This document shows positions 26,337 through 34,520 of a DNA stretch of 64,000 bases, piece by piece. The notes under the pieces are model-generated. The model worked only from the letters and a program-made list of their open reading frames with translations, was not told the origin of the DNA and searched no databases. This DNA comes from Bacteroidales bacterium (GTDB lineage: Bacteria; Bacteroidota; Bacteroidia; Bacteroidales; P3). The position numbers and the translations under genes were made by a program. Numbering within the stretch: the first letter of the stretch is position 1; each line of letters opens with the position of its first letter. The stretch covers positions 51,669-115,668 of the forward strand of contig JAFXAA010000036.1 of the NCBI GenBank assembly GCA_017522105.1. Direction: 5' to 3'.

Positions 26337-27914
26337 TCAGAAGCCCATGCCGAACATGTGCCAGTAGCTGGCCTCCAGGTCGGCCCAAGCGGCACGCGTG
26401 TTGTCGTACACCTGCTGCGTGTAGGCGTTGAGCTGCTTGGTCCCTTTTGAAGGGTTCTTCATGACTTTTATCTCGTCTTCAAGGGATTTCAGCCCGCTGA
26501 ATGCGGCACCCTCATGGTGCATGACGGCGGCCATGTGCTGCTTCTTGGTGCGCTGCCAAGCCACCGTGGCCAGTTTGTTGGCGCGGCGGTACTGCCACAG
26601 CCACGACTCCTCGTCGTATTTCTTCTGGCCGCAACGGCTGAAAGCCTCGGGCAACGTCGTGGTGCCGCAGAACACCGGTATGTGCGGGCTCTGCGCCGGG
26701 TTGTCGACCGACATCCAGCAGATGCCGCCCACCTGGTCGGGCAGCCAGTCGCGCAGCTGCGCCACCCACGAATAGGAGCACCACGCCACGCTCACCGTGC
26801 GCTGGAACTCCACGGTGCCGGGAGCCAGCATGTTCAGCGTCTGCTGCATGGTGGAGGTCATCCATGGGTTGGCCACAGGGCTGACGACGGTGTCTTTGTA
26901 TGTGCTGCCGTCGTCGCGCTTGCGCGTCACCACCACCTTCAGGTTCTTCGTCATGTCTTTGTCAGTGCCCTCGTAGGTGGAGCGCAGCAGGTTCATCACG
27001 TCGGTCACGTCCACCTGCGCGTCGGGTTTCACTGAGAAGGGCAGCTCCTCCATGTCGTAGGTGAACCCCTGCGATGGGGCCAGTGCATTGAAGATGAACC
27101 ACTCGCGTTCGCGGAAGTTGCGGCCGTTGGCCCACGGTGTGTTGAAGGCTTTCCAGAAGACGAACTCGCCCTCGCCGTCCCACAGGCCGTAGCGTTTCGC
27201 CACCTCCTCCACGTTGTCCGAGCACATGAAGTATTCGGGGTTGTCGCGCTGCAGACGTCCTATGCGCGGAATGTTGCAGCTCACGGCCACGTGGTCGTCC
27301 GGCACGCGCTGTGCCGCCCACACGCCGCCTATCTTGTCCTTGCCCTCGCCCAGTATCTCCATCTGCCACACCTCCTTGCGGTCGGCTATGGTGATGCACT
27401 CGCCCCCGTCGCCGTAGCCGTACTTGGCCACTAGCTGCGCAATGAGCCTTATGGCCTCCCTCGCCGTCGAGCAGCGCATCAGGGCCACGCGCTGCAGCTC
27501 CTCAATGAGGAACATGCCGTTCTCGTTCACCAGCGTGTCGGGCCCGCTGAAGGTGCTCTCGCCGATGGCCAGCTGGCGCTCGTTGAGGCAGGGGTAGGCT
27601 GTGTTGAGGTAGGCGTAGGTGGCCTCGCTCATGGCAATGGAGCCCGCGTTGCGCACCCCCGTGGTGTCGGCGGCGCCGACGGTGTGCAGCGTTCCCTTGC
27701 GCACGGTGTGCTTGCGCCCTTTCTCGGCCTTCTGCGCCGGCTCTATGCTCATCCACGTGCGGTAGCGCCCGTCGCAGGTGTGCGACGTGATGACGCTCCC
27801 GTCGGTCGAGGCGCGCTTGCCGACCATTATCGATGTGCAGCTTTCCTTGTGGTTCACCTGCCCCGCCGCCAGCAGTGGCACGAGGACAAACAGCAGTGTT
27901 ACTATCTTTTTCAT
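26337..27914 (-). CDS. Secreted C69 family dipeptidase
   Basis: A 525-residue protein. I take the ATG at 27914, which opens a signal peptide (MKKIVTLLFVLVPLLAAGQ). Shortly after is SCTSIMVGKRASTDGSVITSHTCDG, where the first Cys is the expected N-terminal nucleophile of C69 (PepD-like) peptidases. Other family blocks are GESTFSGPD, EVWQMEILG and ISTVTGGICWMSVDNPAQSPHIPVF-like GGICWMSVDNPAQSPHIPVF. Expected to hydrolyse dipeptides in the periplasm. Single-gene unit with its own promoter. Confidence 0.9.
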   Translation of the reverse strand: MKKIVTLLFVLVPLLAAGQVNHKESCTSIMVGKRASTDGSVITSHTCDGRYRTWMSIEPAQKAEKGRKHTVRKGTLHTVGAADTTGVRNAGSIAMSEATYAYLNTAYPCLNERQLAIGESTFSGPDTLVNENGMFLIEELQRVALMRCSTAREAIRLIAQLVAKYGYGDGGECITIADRKEVWQMEILGEGKDKIGGVWAAQRVPDDHVAVSCNIPRIGRLQRDNPEYFMCSDNVEEVAKRYGLWDGEGEFVFWKAFNTPWANGRNFREREWFIFNALAPSQGFTYDMEELPFSVKPDAQVDVTDVMNLLRSTYEGTDKDMTKNLKVVVTRKRDDGSTYKDTVVSPVANPWMTSTMQQTLNMLAPGTVEFQRTVSVAWCSYSWVAQLRDWLPDQVGGICWMSVDNPAQSPHIPVFCGTTTLPEAFSRCGQKKYDEESWLWQYRRANKLATVAWQRTKKQHMAAVMHHEGAAFSGLKSLEDEIKVMKNPSKGTKQLNAYTQQVYDNTRAAWADLEASYWHMFGMGF

Positions 27915-27939
27915 AATTCGGTGTCTCTCTTTTGCGGTG

Positions 27940-27947
27940 CAAAGATA
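27940..27947 (-). promoter_or_regulatory. Dipeptidase promoter, minus-7 element TATCTTTG
   Basis: CAAAGATA on the + strand, 25 nt upstream of the ATG at 27914. Confidence 0.75.
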
Positions 27948-28022
27948 CGAATAATAATCCAAACGGGCTCTTCCGGGTTGAAAAAAGTTCCGTTTCGGGT
28001 CCTTTTTGCGTCGTTTTTGACA

Positions 28023-28128
28023 CGGAGTCCCTACGGAGCCCCTACGGACCCCCTTCGGCCGTTCTTCAGTGGAAGGCCGTAGAGGGGCCGTAGGAAGGCC
28101 GTAGGGGGGCCGTACCGGCTCCGTGGGG
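28023..28128. repeat. Intergenic GC-rich repeat, copy C
   Basis: GGAGTCCCTACGGAGCCCCT-type units, GGCCGTTCTTCAGTGGAAGG, then several GGCCGTAGGGG units. Same family as copies at 6326, 16921 and 52484; like copy A it has a single TTCTTCAG arm. The remainder of the 27948-28308 gap holds a small hairpin (GCAAAG / CTTTGC near 28184-28205) and the bipartite motif, with no gene. Confidence 0.75.
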
Positions 28129-28261
28129 TCAGAGGTGTTCCCGCGCCCTGCCTACAGGCGCCAACGCCGATTCCGCAGCATTGCAAAGTCATACAGGGCT
28201 TTGCTGGAACGTCAGGAATCGATGCTGGTCATTATTGATGGTGTAAATGCATCCGCCGCAC

Positions 28262-28286
28262 AATAAAAGCGGGCGGGTGTCGTTAT
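28262..28286 (+). promoter_or_regulatory. Bipartite motif AATAAAA-N11-TCGTTAT, site 4
   Basis: AATAAAA 28262-28268, 11-nt spacer, TCGTTAT 28280-28286; 22 nt before the ATG at 28309. Its spacer resembles that of site 2. Confidence 0.55.
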
Positions 28287-28308
28287 GATGCTAAAAACGT
28301 AAAGGATA

Positions 28309-29337
28309 ATGATTACCATAGGCATTACAGGGACGCTGGGCGCCGGCAAGGGCACCATCGTCGACTATCTGGTCAAGAACCGCGGCTTTGTGCACTACAG
28401 CGTGCGCGCCTTCATCACCGAGGAGATCAAGCGCCGCGGCCTCGACGTGAACCGCGACACGATGACCGCCGTGGGCAACGACCTGCGCGCGCAGCATACG
28501 CCGTCCTACATCGTCGAGGAGCTCTACCGCCAGGCGTCGGCGTCGGGCTGCAACTGCATCATCGAGAGCGTGCGCACCCCCGGCGAGGTGGAGGCCCTGC
28601 GCGGCAAGCCGAGTTTCTACCTCTTCGCCGTCGACGCCGACCCCAAGGTGCGCTACGAGCGCGCCGTGCTGCGCGGTTCGGAGACCGACCACGTGTCCTA
28701 CGAGACCTTCATCGCCAACGAGCAGCGCGAGATGGACAACAGCGACCCCAACAAGCAGAACCTCAAATACTGCATCGAGAACGCCGACTTCCGCTTCGAC
28801 AACGGCGGCACCTTCGAGGATCTGAACAAGCAGGTGGAGGAGGTGCTGCAGCAGATTACATACCACCGCCCGTCGTGGGACGAGTATTTCATGGAGCTGG
28901 CCAACACGGCCTCCAAACGCGCCACCTGCGACCGCGGCCGCTCGGGCTGCGTGATAGTGAAGGACCGCCAGCTGCTGGTGACGGGTTATGTGGGGTCGCC
29001 CGCAGGCCTGCCGCACTGCGACGAGGTGGGCCACCTCTTCCGCCAGACCATCGACGCCGACGGACATATTTCCACCCACTGCGTGCGCACCGTGCATGCC
29101 GAGCAGAACGCCATCTGCCAGGCCGCCCGCCGCGGCATCGCCCTCGACGGCGCCACGCTCTACTGCCGCATGACGCCCTGCCGCACCTGCGCCATGCTCA
29201 TCATCAACTGCGGCATCAAGCGCGTGGTGTGCGAGCGCAAGTACCATGCCGGCGCCGAGAGCGAGGAGCTCTTCCGCCAGGCAGGCGTGCAGCTGGAGTT
29301 CTTCCACGACGAGGTGCAGCAGTACGCCAACCAGTAA
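28309..29337 (+). CDS. P-loop kinase-like domain fused to a deoxycytidylate deaminase
   Basis: A 342-residue two-domain protein. Residues 1-185 form an NMP-kinase-like domain: IGITGTLGAGKGT (P-loop), then IIESVRTPGEVEAL and DADPKVRYERAVLRG. Residues 190-342 form a cytidine/dCMP deaminase: RPSWDEYFMELANTASKRATC, HAEQNAICQAA (zinc ligand and catalytic Glu) and MTPCRTCAMLI (zinc Cys pair). It should convert dCMP to dUMP. A similar order occurs in yeast Dcd1 and in the AvcD/DcdV antiphage deaminases. No AvcI-like RNA or phage genes are evident here, so a housekeeping role is more likely. Confidence 0.82.
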   Translation: MITIGITGTLGAGKGTIVDYLVKNRGFVHYSVRAFITEEIKRRGLDVNRDTMTAVGNDLRAQHTPSYIVEELYRQASASGCNCIIESVRTPGEVEALRGKPSFYLFAVDADPKVRYERAVLRGSETDHVSYETFIANEQREMDNSDPNKQNLKYCIENADFRFDNGGTFEDLNKQVEEVLQQITYHRPSWDEYFMELANTASKRATCDRGRSGCVIVKDRQLLVTGYVGSPAGLPHCDEVGHLFRQTIDADGHISTHCVRTVHAEQNAICQAARRGIALDGATLYCRMTPCRTCAMLIINCGIKRVVCERKYHAGAESEELFRQAGVQLEFFHDEVQQYANQ

Positions 29338-29361
29338 AGGTTATAGGTTAAGGGTTATTGG

Positions 29362-29931
29362 TTATAGTTTTTTGAGCATCGGCGAGCGGCTCATGTCCGT
29401 CGGGTTGGTGCCGGGCACTCCTTCGGGCACCGGCATGCCGAGTTTCTTGAAATGCTCTTGCCAGTACTGTGGCAGGTTCCCGTCCTTGTCGCGCCAGTTC
29501 ATGGGTGCTGAAGGGAAAAGGTCGCCGAAAGCAGCCTGTATCAGTTCCGAACAGTAGTAGGCGCCGTTGTCGGGCAGGAAGGCGCTGTCGTAGGGTTTGC
29601 CGATGAGTCTTGTGGCACGGGCGATGACCTCTGCGGTGTCGAAAGGTGCGGTGAGGCGGTATATGTCTGGGTAAGGCTTTCCGCTGCTCTCCTGCCGCCG
29701 TAGGAAAGGGCGCCGGCTGACGCCGTGGCGCTGCGTGGCGTCGACTATCCATACGGTATCGCCGACTTCAGCAACCAGTGCCACGTGGGAGTACTCGCCC
29801 GTGCTCTCGCGCACGGCGCTGCCCATGCCGGCGGTGTCGCTGTAGAAAAGCAGGTCGCCGGGCCGCAGTGCCTGCTGCTGGGCTAACACGGTGTTGCCAA
29901 TCAACAGTATAATGATTAGAAGTCGTTTCAT
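29362..29931 (-). CDS. YiiX/YebB-like NlpC/P60-type cysteine hydrolase
   Basis: A 189-residue secreted protein. The ATG at 29931 gives a signal peptide (MKRLLIIILLIGNTVLAQQ). LRPGDLLFYSDTAGMGSAVRESTGEYSHVALVAEVGDTVWIVDA has the conserved His, and GAYYCSELIQAAFGD the Cys, of permuted papain-fold amidases (YiiX type). It may hydrolyse an amide bond in the cell wall or on lipids; substrate unknown. It is divergent from the ABC exporter gene and shares a 67-nt promoter region with it. Text-like GGTTATAGGTTA repeats follow its 3' end. Confidence 0.82.
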   Translation of the reverse strand: MKRLLIIILLIGNTVLAQQQALRPGDLLFYSDTAGMGSAVRESTGEYSHVALVAEVGDTVWIVDATQRHGVSRRPFLRRQESSGKPYPDIYRLTAPFDTAEVIARATRLIGKPYDSAFLPDNGAYYCSELIQAAFGDLFPSAPMNWRDKDGNLPQYWQEHFKKLGMPVPEGVPGTNPTDMSRSPMLKKL

Positions 29932-29940
29932 TTCGGGAAG

Positions 29941-29948
29941 CAAAGATA
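29941..29948 (-). promoter_or_regulatory. Promoter minus-7 element TATCTTTG (leftward, YiiX-like gene)
   Basis: CAAAGATA on the + strand, 9 nt before the ATG at 29931, giving a very short leader. Confidence 0.75.
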
Positions 29949-29980
29949 CAAAATAAATACCACATGTCGCGAAAAATGTG

Positions 29981-29988
29981 TACTTTTG
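29981..29988 (+). promoter_or_regulatory. Promoter minus-7 element TACTTTTG (rightward, ABC exporter)
   Basis: Matches TAnnTTTG, 10 nt before the ATG at 29999. Divergent with the leftward promoter at 29941-29948. Confidence 0.75.
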
Positions 29989-29998
29989 CAGCCGCAAT

Positions 29999-31822
29999 AT
30001 GGAGAACAACAACACCTCAAAGATGGGCATCGGGGGTCTGCTGCGGCGCTTGCTCCCCTTTGTGACGCCCTACCGCTGGCTGCTTGTGGCTACGCTGACA
30101 CTGACCTTCCTCGGCTCGCTGATGGCGCAGGTAAACGCCGTGGTGCTGGACCGTGCGGTAGACCGCATCAACGCCCTGCTGCACCTCGACGGGGGCTTCC
30201 AATGGGCCGAGGCGGCACGCATACTGGTCATCATCAGCGCCGTGCTGCTTGGCAAGGAGGTGCTGGCGGCGCTGGTCACCTTCGGACAGCGCATCTTCGG
30301 CGAGAAGATTCGCATCAACGTCAGCCGCGACCTCTCGCTGCGCGTGGTGGACCGCATACTGACCTTCCGCATGGCCTTCTTCAGCCGGGACGGCAACGAG
30401 CCCGGCAAGCTGCAGACGCGCATCGACCGCGGCATCATGAGCCTCAGCAACACCGTCAAAAACTTCTTCATCGACATTCTGCCCCTCTTTACCAGCGCCG
30501 TGCTGGCCCTGGTGCTGATGTACGCCGCCAACGTGTATGTTGGCCTGGTGGCCACGGCCATCATCCCTGTCTACTTCTGGATCACCACCGTGCAGGGGCG
30601 GAGGATGAAGGGCTGGCGCCACCGCGTCTTCGGCACCCACCAGCAACTCAGCCACGGCATACTGAACATCATAGAGAGCATGGGCGTCATCAAGTCGTTC
30701 AACCGCGAGCGCGTGGAGGCCGACAAGCAGGCCGCGCTGCAGGAGCAGAGCACCGACCAGCAGATGCAGACGCGCCGCATCTCGTTCCTCTACGAGGGTC
30801 TCAAGACCTTCGTGGAGCAGATAGGCACCGTGCTCATCATCATCCTGACGGCCTATCTGGTGCTTGTCAACTACCCCGGCATGTCTATTGGTAAAATCAT
30901 GTACCATGTGATGCTCTTCGCCAACGTCAGCGCCCCCATCCGCCAGCTGCACCGCATCTACGACGACCTCAACGACGCGCTGGTCTACGCCGAGGGCTTC
31001 TTCGGCCTGCTCGATGCCGACGCCGAGGTGGAAAAAAGTGGAGAGTGGAAAGTGGAGAGTGGAGAGCGGGTGCAAGGGCGCTTCGAGCTGCGCAATGTGG
31101 AGTTCACCTACCCCAGCGGCACCCATGCCCTGCGCGACCTCACCATGACCATAGAGCCCGGCCGCACCACCGCCCTCGTGGGCCTCAGCGGCGCAGGCAA
31201 GAGCACCATAGTGAACCTGCTGGACAAGTTCTACGCCCCCGACAGCGGCAGCATCACCCTCGACGGCGTGCCCCTCGGCGAGTGGGACACCCAGGTGCTG
31301 CGCGACAACATAGGCCTCGTGCTGCAGAAGAACCACATCTTCAGCGGCACCATCGAGGAGAACATACGCTACGGACGCCCTGACGCAACCCGCGACGAGG
31401 TGATAGAAGCCGCCCGCAAGGCCTACATCTACGACCAGGTGATGGCCCTGCCGGACGGCTTCGACAGCAACGCCACGCAGCTCAGCGGCGGCCAGCAGCA
31501 GCGCATAGCCATAGCCCGCATGTTCCTCAAGGACCCGCCCATCATCTTCCTCGACGAGCCCACGGCCAGCCTCGACGCCATAGCCACCGAGCAGATCAAG
31601 AACAGCATAGACGCCATCAAGCAGGGGCGCACGGTGATCGTCATCAGCCACAACATAGGCCAGATTATCGACAGCGACTGCCTCTATGTGCTCGACACAG
31701 GCCACTGCGTGCAGCACGGCACCCCGCAGGAGGTATACCGCCAGGGCGGCCTCTACAAGGAGATCTTCGACGCCTCGGCGCGCAGCATGAACGTAGACAA
31801 GATTGCCGACACGCTGGCATGA
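29999..31822 (+). CDS. ABC exporter, fused membrane and ATPase domains
   Basis: A 607-residue half-transporter. Residues 25-330 are a six-helix membrane domain (LLVATLTLTFLGSLMAQVNAVVL ...). The ATPase domain follows with Walker A GLSGAGKST, signature LSGGQQQR and Walker B IIFLDEPTASLD, plus the H-loop ISHN. Substrate is unknown; lipids, peptides or drugs are all possible. An in-frame insertion VEKSGEWKVESGERVQG between the two domains comes from a low-complexity repeat. The ATG at 30023 (MGIGG) is an alternative start. Homodimer is expected. Confidence 0.88.
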   Translation: MENNNTSKMGIGGLLRRLLPFVTPYRWLLVATLTLTFLGSLMAQVNAVVLDRAVDRINALLHLDGGFQWAEAARILVIISAVLLGKEVLAALVTFGQRIFGEKIRINVSRDLSLRVVDRILTFRMAFFSRDGNEPGKLQTRIDRGIMSLSNTVKNFFIDILPLFTSAVLALVLMYAANVYVGLVATAIIPVYFWITTVQGRRMKGWRHRVFGTHQQLSHGILNIIESMGVIKSFNRERVEADKQAALQEQSTDQQMQTRRISFLYEGLKTFVEQIGTVLIIILTAYLVLVNYPGMSIGKIMYHVMLFANVSAPIRQLHRIYDDLNDALVYAEGFFGLLDADAEVEKSGEWKVESGERVQGRFELRNVEFTYPSGTHALRDLTMTIEPGRTTALVGLSGAGKSTIVNLLDKFYAPDSGSITLDGVPLGEWDTQVLRDNIGLVLQKNHIFSGTIEENIRYGRPDATRDEVIEAARKAYIYDQVMALPDGFDSNATQLSGGQQQRIAIARMFLKDPPIIFLDEPTASLDAIATEQIKNSIDAIKQGRTVIVISHNIGQIIDSDCLYVLDTGHCVQHGTPQEVYRQGGLYKEIFDASARSMNVDKIADTLA

Positions 31823-31841
31823 TTTTTCAGACGCGTGATGC

Positions 31842-31866
31842 AATAATATGTAGCGAGGTGCGTTAA
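31842..31866 (+). promoter_or_regulatory. Bipartite motif AATAATA-N11-GCGTTAA, site 5
   Basis: AATAATA 31842-31848, 11-nt spacer, GCGTTAA 31860-31866. It ends 24 nt before the TTG at 31891, matching the distances seen at the other sites and supporting that start for the M16 peptidase. Confidence 0.5.
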
Positions 31867-31890
31867 TTGTGGAAAAAAAAAGGAACTGAA

Positions 31891-33117
31891 TTGGCTGCAG
31901 AGTACGAATACCATACCCTTGACAACGGGCTGAGGATAATCTTCAGCCACACGCCGTCGCGTGTGGTATACAGCGGCGTGTACATAAATGTGGGCAGCCG
32001 TGACGAGATGGGGGCCGACGAGGGCATGGCGCACTTCATCGAGCATTCGCTTTTCAAGGGCACCACCCACCGCAAGGCGTACCACATACTGAACCGCATC
32101 GACGGGGTGGGTGGCGAGCTCAACGCTTTCACCACCAAGGAGGAGACCTGTGTCTACGCCACCTCGCTGGCCGAGCACCTGCCACGCTGTCTGGAGCTCT
32201 TTGCCGACATATTGTTCCACTCCACCTTCCCCGAGGCGGAGATTGAGAAAGAGCGCGAGGTGGTGATTGAGGAGATCAACAGCTACAGCGACTTGCCTGC
32301 TGAGCTTATCTTCGACCAGTTCGAGGAGCTGGCCTTCGAGGGGCATCCGCTGGCACACAACATTCTGGGCACCAAGCGCAATGTGCGCCGCTTCACGCCC
32401 GAGCGGCTGCGAGGTCACATGGAACACAACTACACGCCGTCGCGTATGGTGATAAGCGTGGTGGGCGATGTGGAATTCAGCCGGCTGGTGCGCATGTGCG
32501 AGCGTTATTTCGGCGCTTTCGGCAACCATGCGTCGGCGGTGGACCGCGGTGCAAAGCCGGTCTTCCGCAACTTCGAGCGCACAGTGCACAAGCGTACGCA
32601 CCAGGCACATATACTCATAGGCTGCGAGGCTCCGGACATCTATAACGCCGACAAGACGGCCTTCACACTGATAAACAACATACTCGGTGGCCCGGCGATG
32701 AACTCGCGCCTCAATGTGTCTGTCCGTGAGCGCTACGGCTTCTGCTACAGCGTGGAGTCGCAGTATGTGCCGTTCTCCGACACAGGCCTGTTCTATATCT
32801 ACGCCGGTGTCGACCTCGACGCGCAGGAGCGTGCCATAGGGCTCATACGCCGCGAGCTGGAGCGTATGGCCTCGGTGCGGCTCACCCAGCAGCAGCTGCG
32901 GCAGGCGCAACGTCAGTTCATAGGCCAGATGGCCATCAACAACGACAACGGCAGCAACGAGATGCAGAGTATCGGCAAGGCATGCCTCAACTTCGAGCAT
33001 GTCGACACCATGGAGGAGATGAACGCCGACATCATGAACCTCACGCCCGACGAGGTGCTGCGTGTGGCCCAGAGCCGCTTCGCTCCCGACGGCATCAGCG
33101 TGCTGATCTATAACTGA
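31891..33117 (+). CDS. M16 family zinc peptidase
   Basis: A 408-residue protease of the pitrilysin/processing peptidase family. YEYHTLDNGLRIIFSH starts the domain; the inverted zinc motif HxxEH is in MAHFIEHSLFKGT, with the downstream Glu near EKEREVVIEEI. The second half (residues 170-400) is the paired M16C-like domain. I prefer TTG 31891 as start (AGGA 6 nt before, motif spacing); the frame is open back to a TTG at 31867, which adds eight residues. Separated from the ABC exporter by a gap holding site 5 of the bipartite motif. Confidence 0.85.
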   Translation: MAAEYEYHTLDNGLRIIFSHTPSRVVYSGVYINVGSRDEMGADEGMAHFIEHSLFKGTTHRKAYHILNRIDGVGGELNAFTTKEETCVYATSLAEHLPRCLELFADILFHSTFPEAEIEKEREVVIEEINSYSDLPAELIFDQFEELAFEGHPLAHNILGTKRNVRRFTPERLRGHMEHNYTPSRMVISVVGDVEFSRLVRMCERYFGAFGNHASAVDRGAKPVFRNFERTVHKRTHQAHILIGCEAPDIYNADKTAFTLINNILGGPAMNSRLNVSVRERYGFCYSVESQYVPFSDTGLFYIYAGVDLDAQERAIGLIRRELERMASVRLTQQQLRQAQRQFIGQMAINNDNGSNEMQSIGKACLNFEHVDTMEEMNADIMNLTPDEVLRVAQSRFAPDGISVLIYN

Positions 33118-33155
33118 ACGCTAAACATCAAATACTGAATACTAAAACAAGGAAT

Positions 33156-33662
33156 ATGAAACCCATCGTAAGCATTATCATGGGCAGTACCAGCGACCTG
33201 CCGGTCATGGAGAAAGCCTGCCAGTTCTTCGAGGAGATGGAGATACCCTTCGAGGTTAATGCCCTCTCCGCCCACCGCACCCCCGCCGAGGTGAGCGACT
33301 TCGCCCGTGGCGCCGCTGCACGCGGCATCAAGGTCATCATCGCCGGCGCCGGAATGGCGGCAGCCCTGCCGGGTGTCATTGCCGCCGAGACGCCCCTGCC
33401 GGTCATCGGCGTGCCCATCAAAGGCTCCTGTCTTGAGGGACTCGACGCCACCTTCGCCATCATGCAGATGCCTCCGGGAATACCCGTGGCCACGGTGGCT
33501 ATCAACGGCGCACAGAACGCCGCCATCCTCGCCATGCAGATGCTCGCCCTCGGCGACGAGGCTATGATGCAGAAGCTTGTGGCTTACAAGGCCGGTCTGA
33601 AGAAGAAGATCGTCAAAGCCAACGAGGAACTGGCGAAGCTGGAATACAAGTTCAAGTGCTGA
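33156..33662 (+). CDS. purE: N5-carboxyaminoimidazole ribonucleotide mutase
   Basis: A 168-residue PurE. The family N-terminus VSIIMGSTSDLPVMEKACQFFEEMEIPFEVNALSAHRTPAEV and the motif AGAGMAAALPGVIAAETPLPVIGVPIKG are clear. It converts N5-CAIR to CAIR in purine biosynthesis. No purK is adjacent. A strong terminator begins 26 nt after the stop. Confidence 0.95.
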   Translation: MKPIVSIIMGSTSDLPVMEKACQFFEEMEIPFEVNALSAHRTPAEVSDFARGAAARGIKVIIAGAGMAAALPGVIAAETPLPVIGVPIKGSCLEGLDATFAIMQMPPGIPVATVAINGAQNAAILAMQMLALGDEAMMQKLVAYKAGLKKKIVKANEELAKLEYKFKC

Positions 33663-33687
33663 ACACAGCCTGTGTAGAGCAAATAAA

Positions 33688-33714
33688 AAGCCCTCCGTCG
33701 CAGGAGGGCTTTCT
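33688..33714. terminator. Intrinsic terminator between purE and vsr (probably bidirectional)
   Basis: AAGCCCTCC (33688-33696) and GGAGGGCTT (33703-33711) with A residues before and T residues after, between convergent genes. Confidence 0.88.
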
Positions 33715-33716
33715 GT

Positions 33717-34265
33717 TTATGGCCGTCGCTGTAGCGGAGTAGCCTCTTCGGCGGCCTGTGGCAATGGCTCGTCCTCGTCGGTGGAGTAGGGGAGGGGGGT
33801 GTGTTTGTAGAGCGACAGCAGGTTGTTGTTCAGCGCCAGCTCCACCTCGCGCATGGTGCGCTCTATCTTGTCGGGCTTCAGTTGGCACTCCCAGACGACG
33901 ATGACCTGCCAGCCGTTGTCCTGCAGCAGGGCGTAGTTGCGCTGGTCGCGCTCTTGGTTGCGGCCTATTTTCTCCAGCCAGAAGCTGCGGTTGGTCTGCG
34001 GAATCTTGCAGCAGGCAGAGTTTTCAATTTGTGCGGCCGGAGGACGCACACCGTGTCCGTGCCAGAAGCACCCGTTGACGAATATCGCCGTGCGGTAGGG
34101 CCGCAGCACGATGTCTGGCTTGCCGGGGACACTCTTGACGTTTAATCTGTATCTATATCCATGCCCCCACAGCCACCGCCGCACCAGCAGCTCCGGCTTC
34201 GTCCCCTTGCCCTTGATATGCGACATGCACCTATGTCGCTGCTCCGGTGTCATCGTGTCGGTCAT
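33717..34265 (-). CDS. vsr: Very short patch repair endonuclease Vsr
   Basis: A 182-residue Vsr. TPEQRHRCMSHIKGKGTKPELLVRRWLWGHGYRYRLNVKSVPGKPDIVLRPYRTAIFVNGCFWHGH contains the catalytic Asp (PGKPDIV) and the zinc-linked CFWHGH. It nicks T:G mismatches that arise from deaminated 5-methylcytosine, which fits the C5 methyltransferase 6 kb upstream in the same orientation. The C-terminus (about residues 150-182) is an acidic, proline-containing tail. Last gene of the leftward island. Confidence 0.92.
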   Translation of the reverse strand: MTDTMTPEQRHRCMSHIKGKGTKPELLVRRWLWGHGYRYRLNVKSVPGKPDIVLRPYRTAIFVNGCFWHGHGVRPPAAQIENSACCKIPQTNRSFWLEKIGRNQERDQRNYALLQDNGWQVIVVWECQLKPDKIERTMREVELALNNNLLSLYKHTPLPYSTDEDEPLPQAAEEATPLQRRP

Positions 34266-34320
34266 AAGATAATGAATTTGATATTCATTTTTGACAATGA
34301 AATTGTTTGATTCTGCTTGT

Positions 34321-34520
34321 CCGGCAAATTACCAGCAAATTAAAAAGTATTATGCTTAACATTGTATTTCAGCACATTACGCCTATTGGTTTGGAGTCGA
34401 CTCATATCTCCGGCAAATTACCAGCAAATTAGAATGTATTTTATCTAGTCCTGTTTATCAACGTATTACATACACTTAATCGAAATTGCATCATGTCTCT
34501 GGCAAATTACTGGCAAATTA
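34321..34520. repeat. 89-nt-period direct repeats with TAATTTGC iterons (downstream cluster)
   Basis: Three units starting at 34321, 34410 and 34499, exactly 89 nt apart. Each begins with two GCAAATTA octamers spaced 11 nt apart (GGCAAATTACCAGCAAATTA in unit 1). The body between octamer pairs is related but diverged. The last unit includes the stop codon of the 34518-35975 gene. The same 89-nt period recurs at 36021-36131. Confidence 0.85.

Noticed and set aside
28309-29337. AvcID-type antiphage system
   Set aside because: The fusion resembles AvcD in outline but is much shorter and no adjacent inhibitory RNA or phage-related gene is visible.
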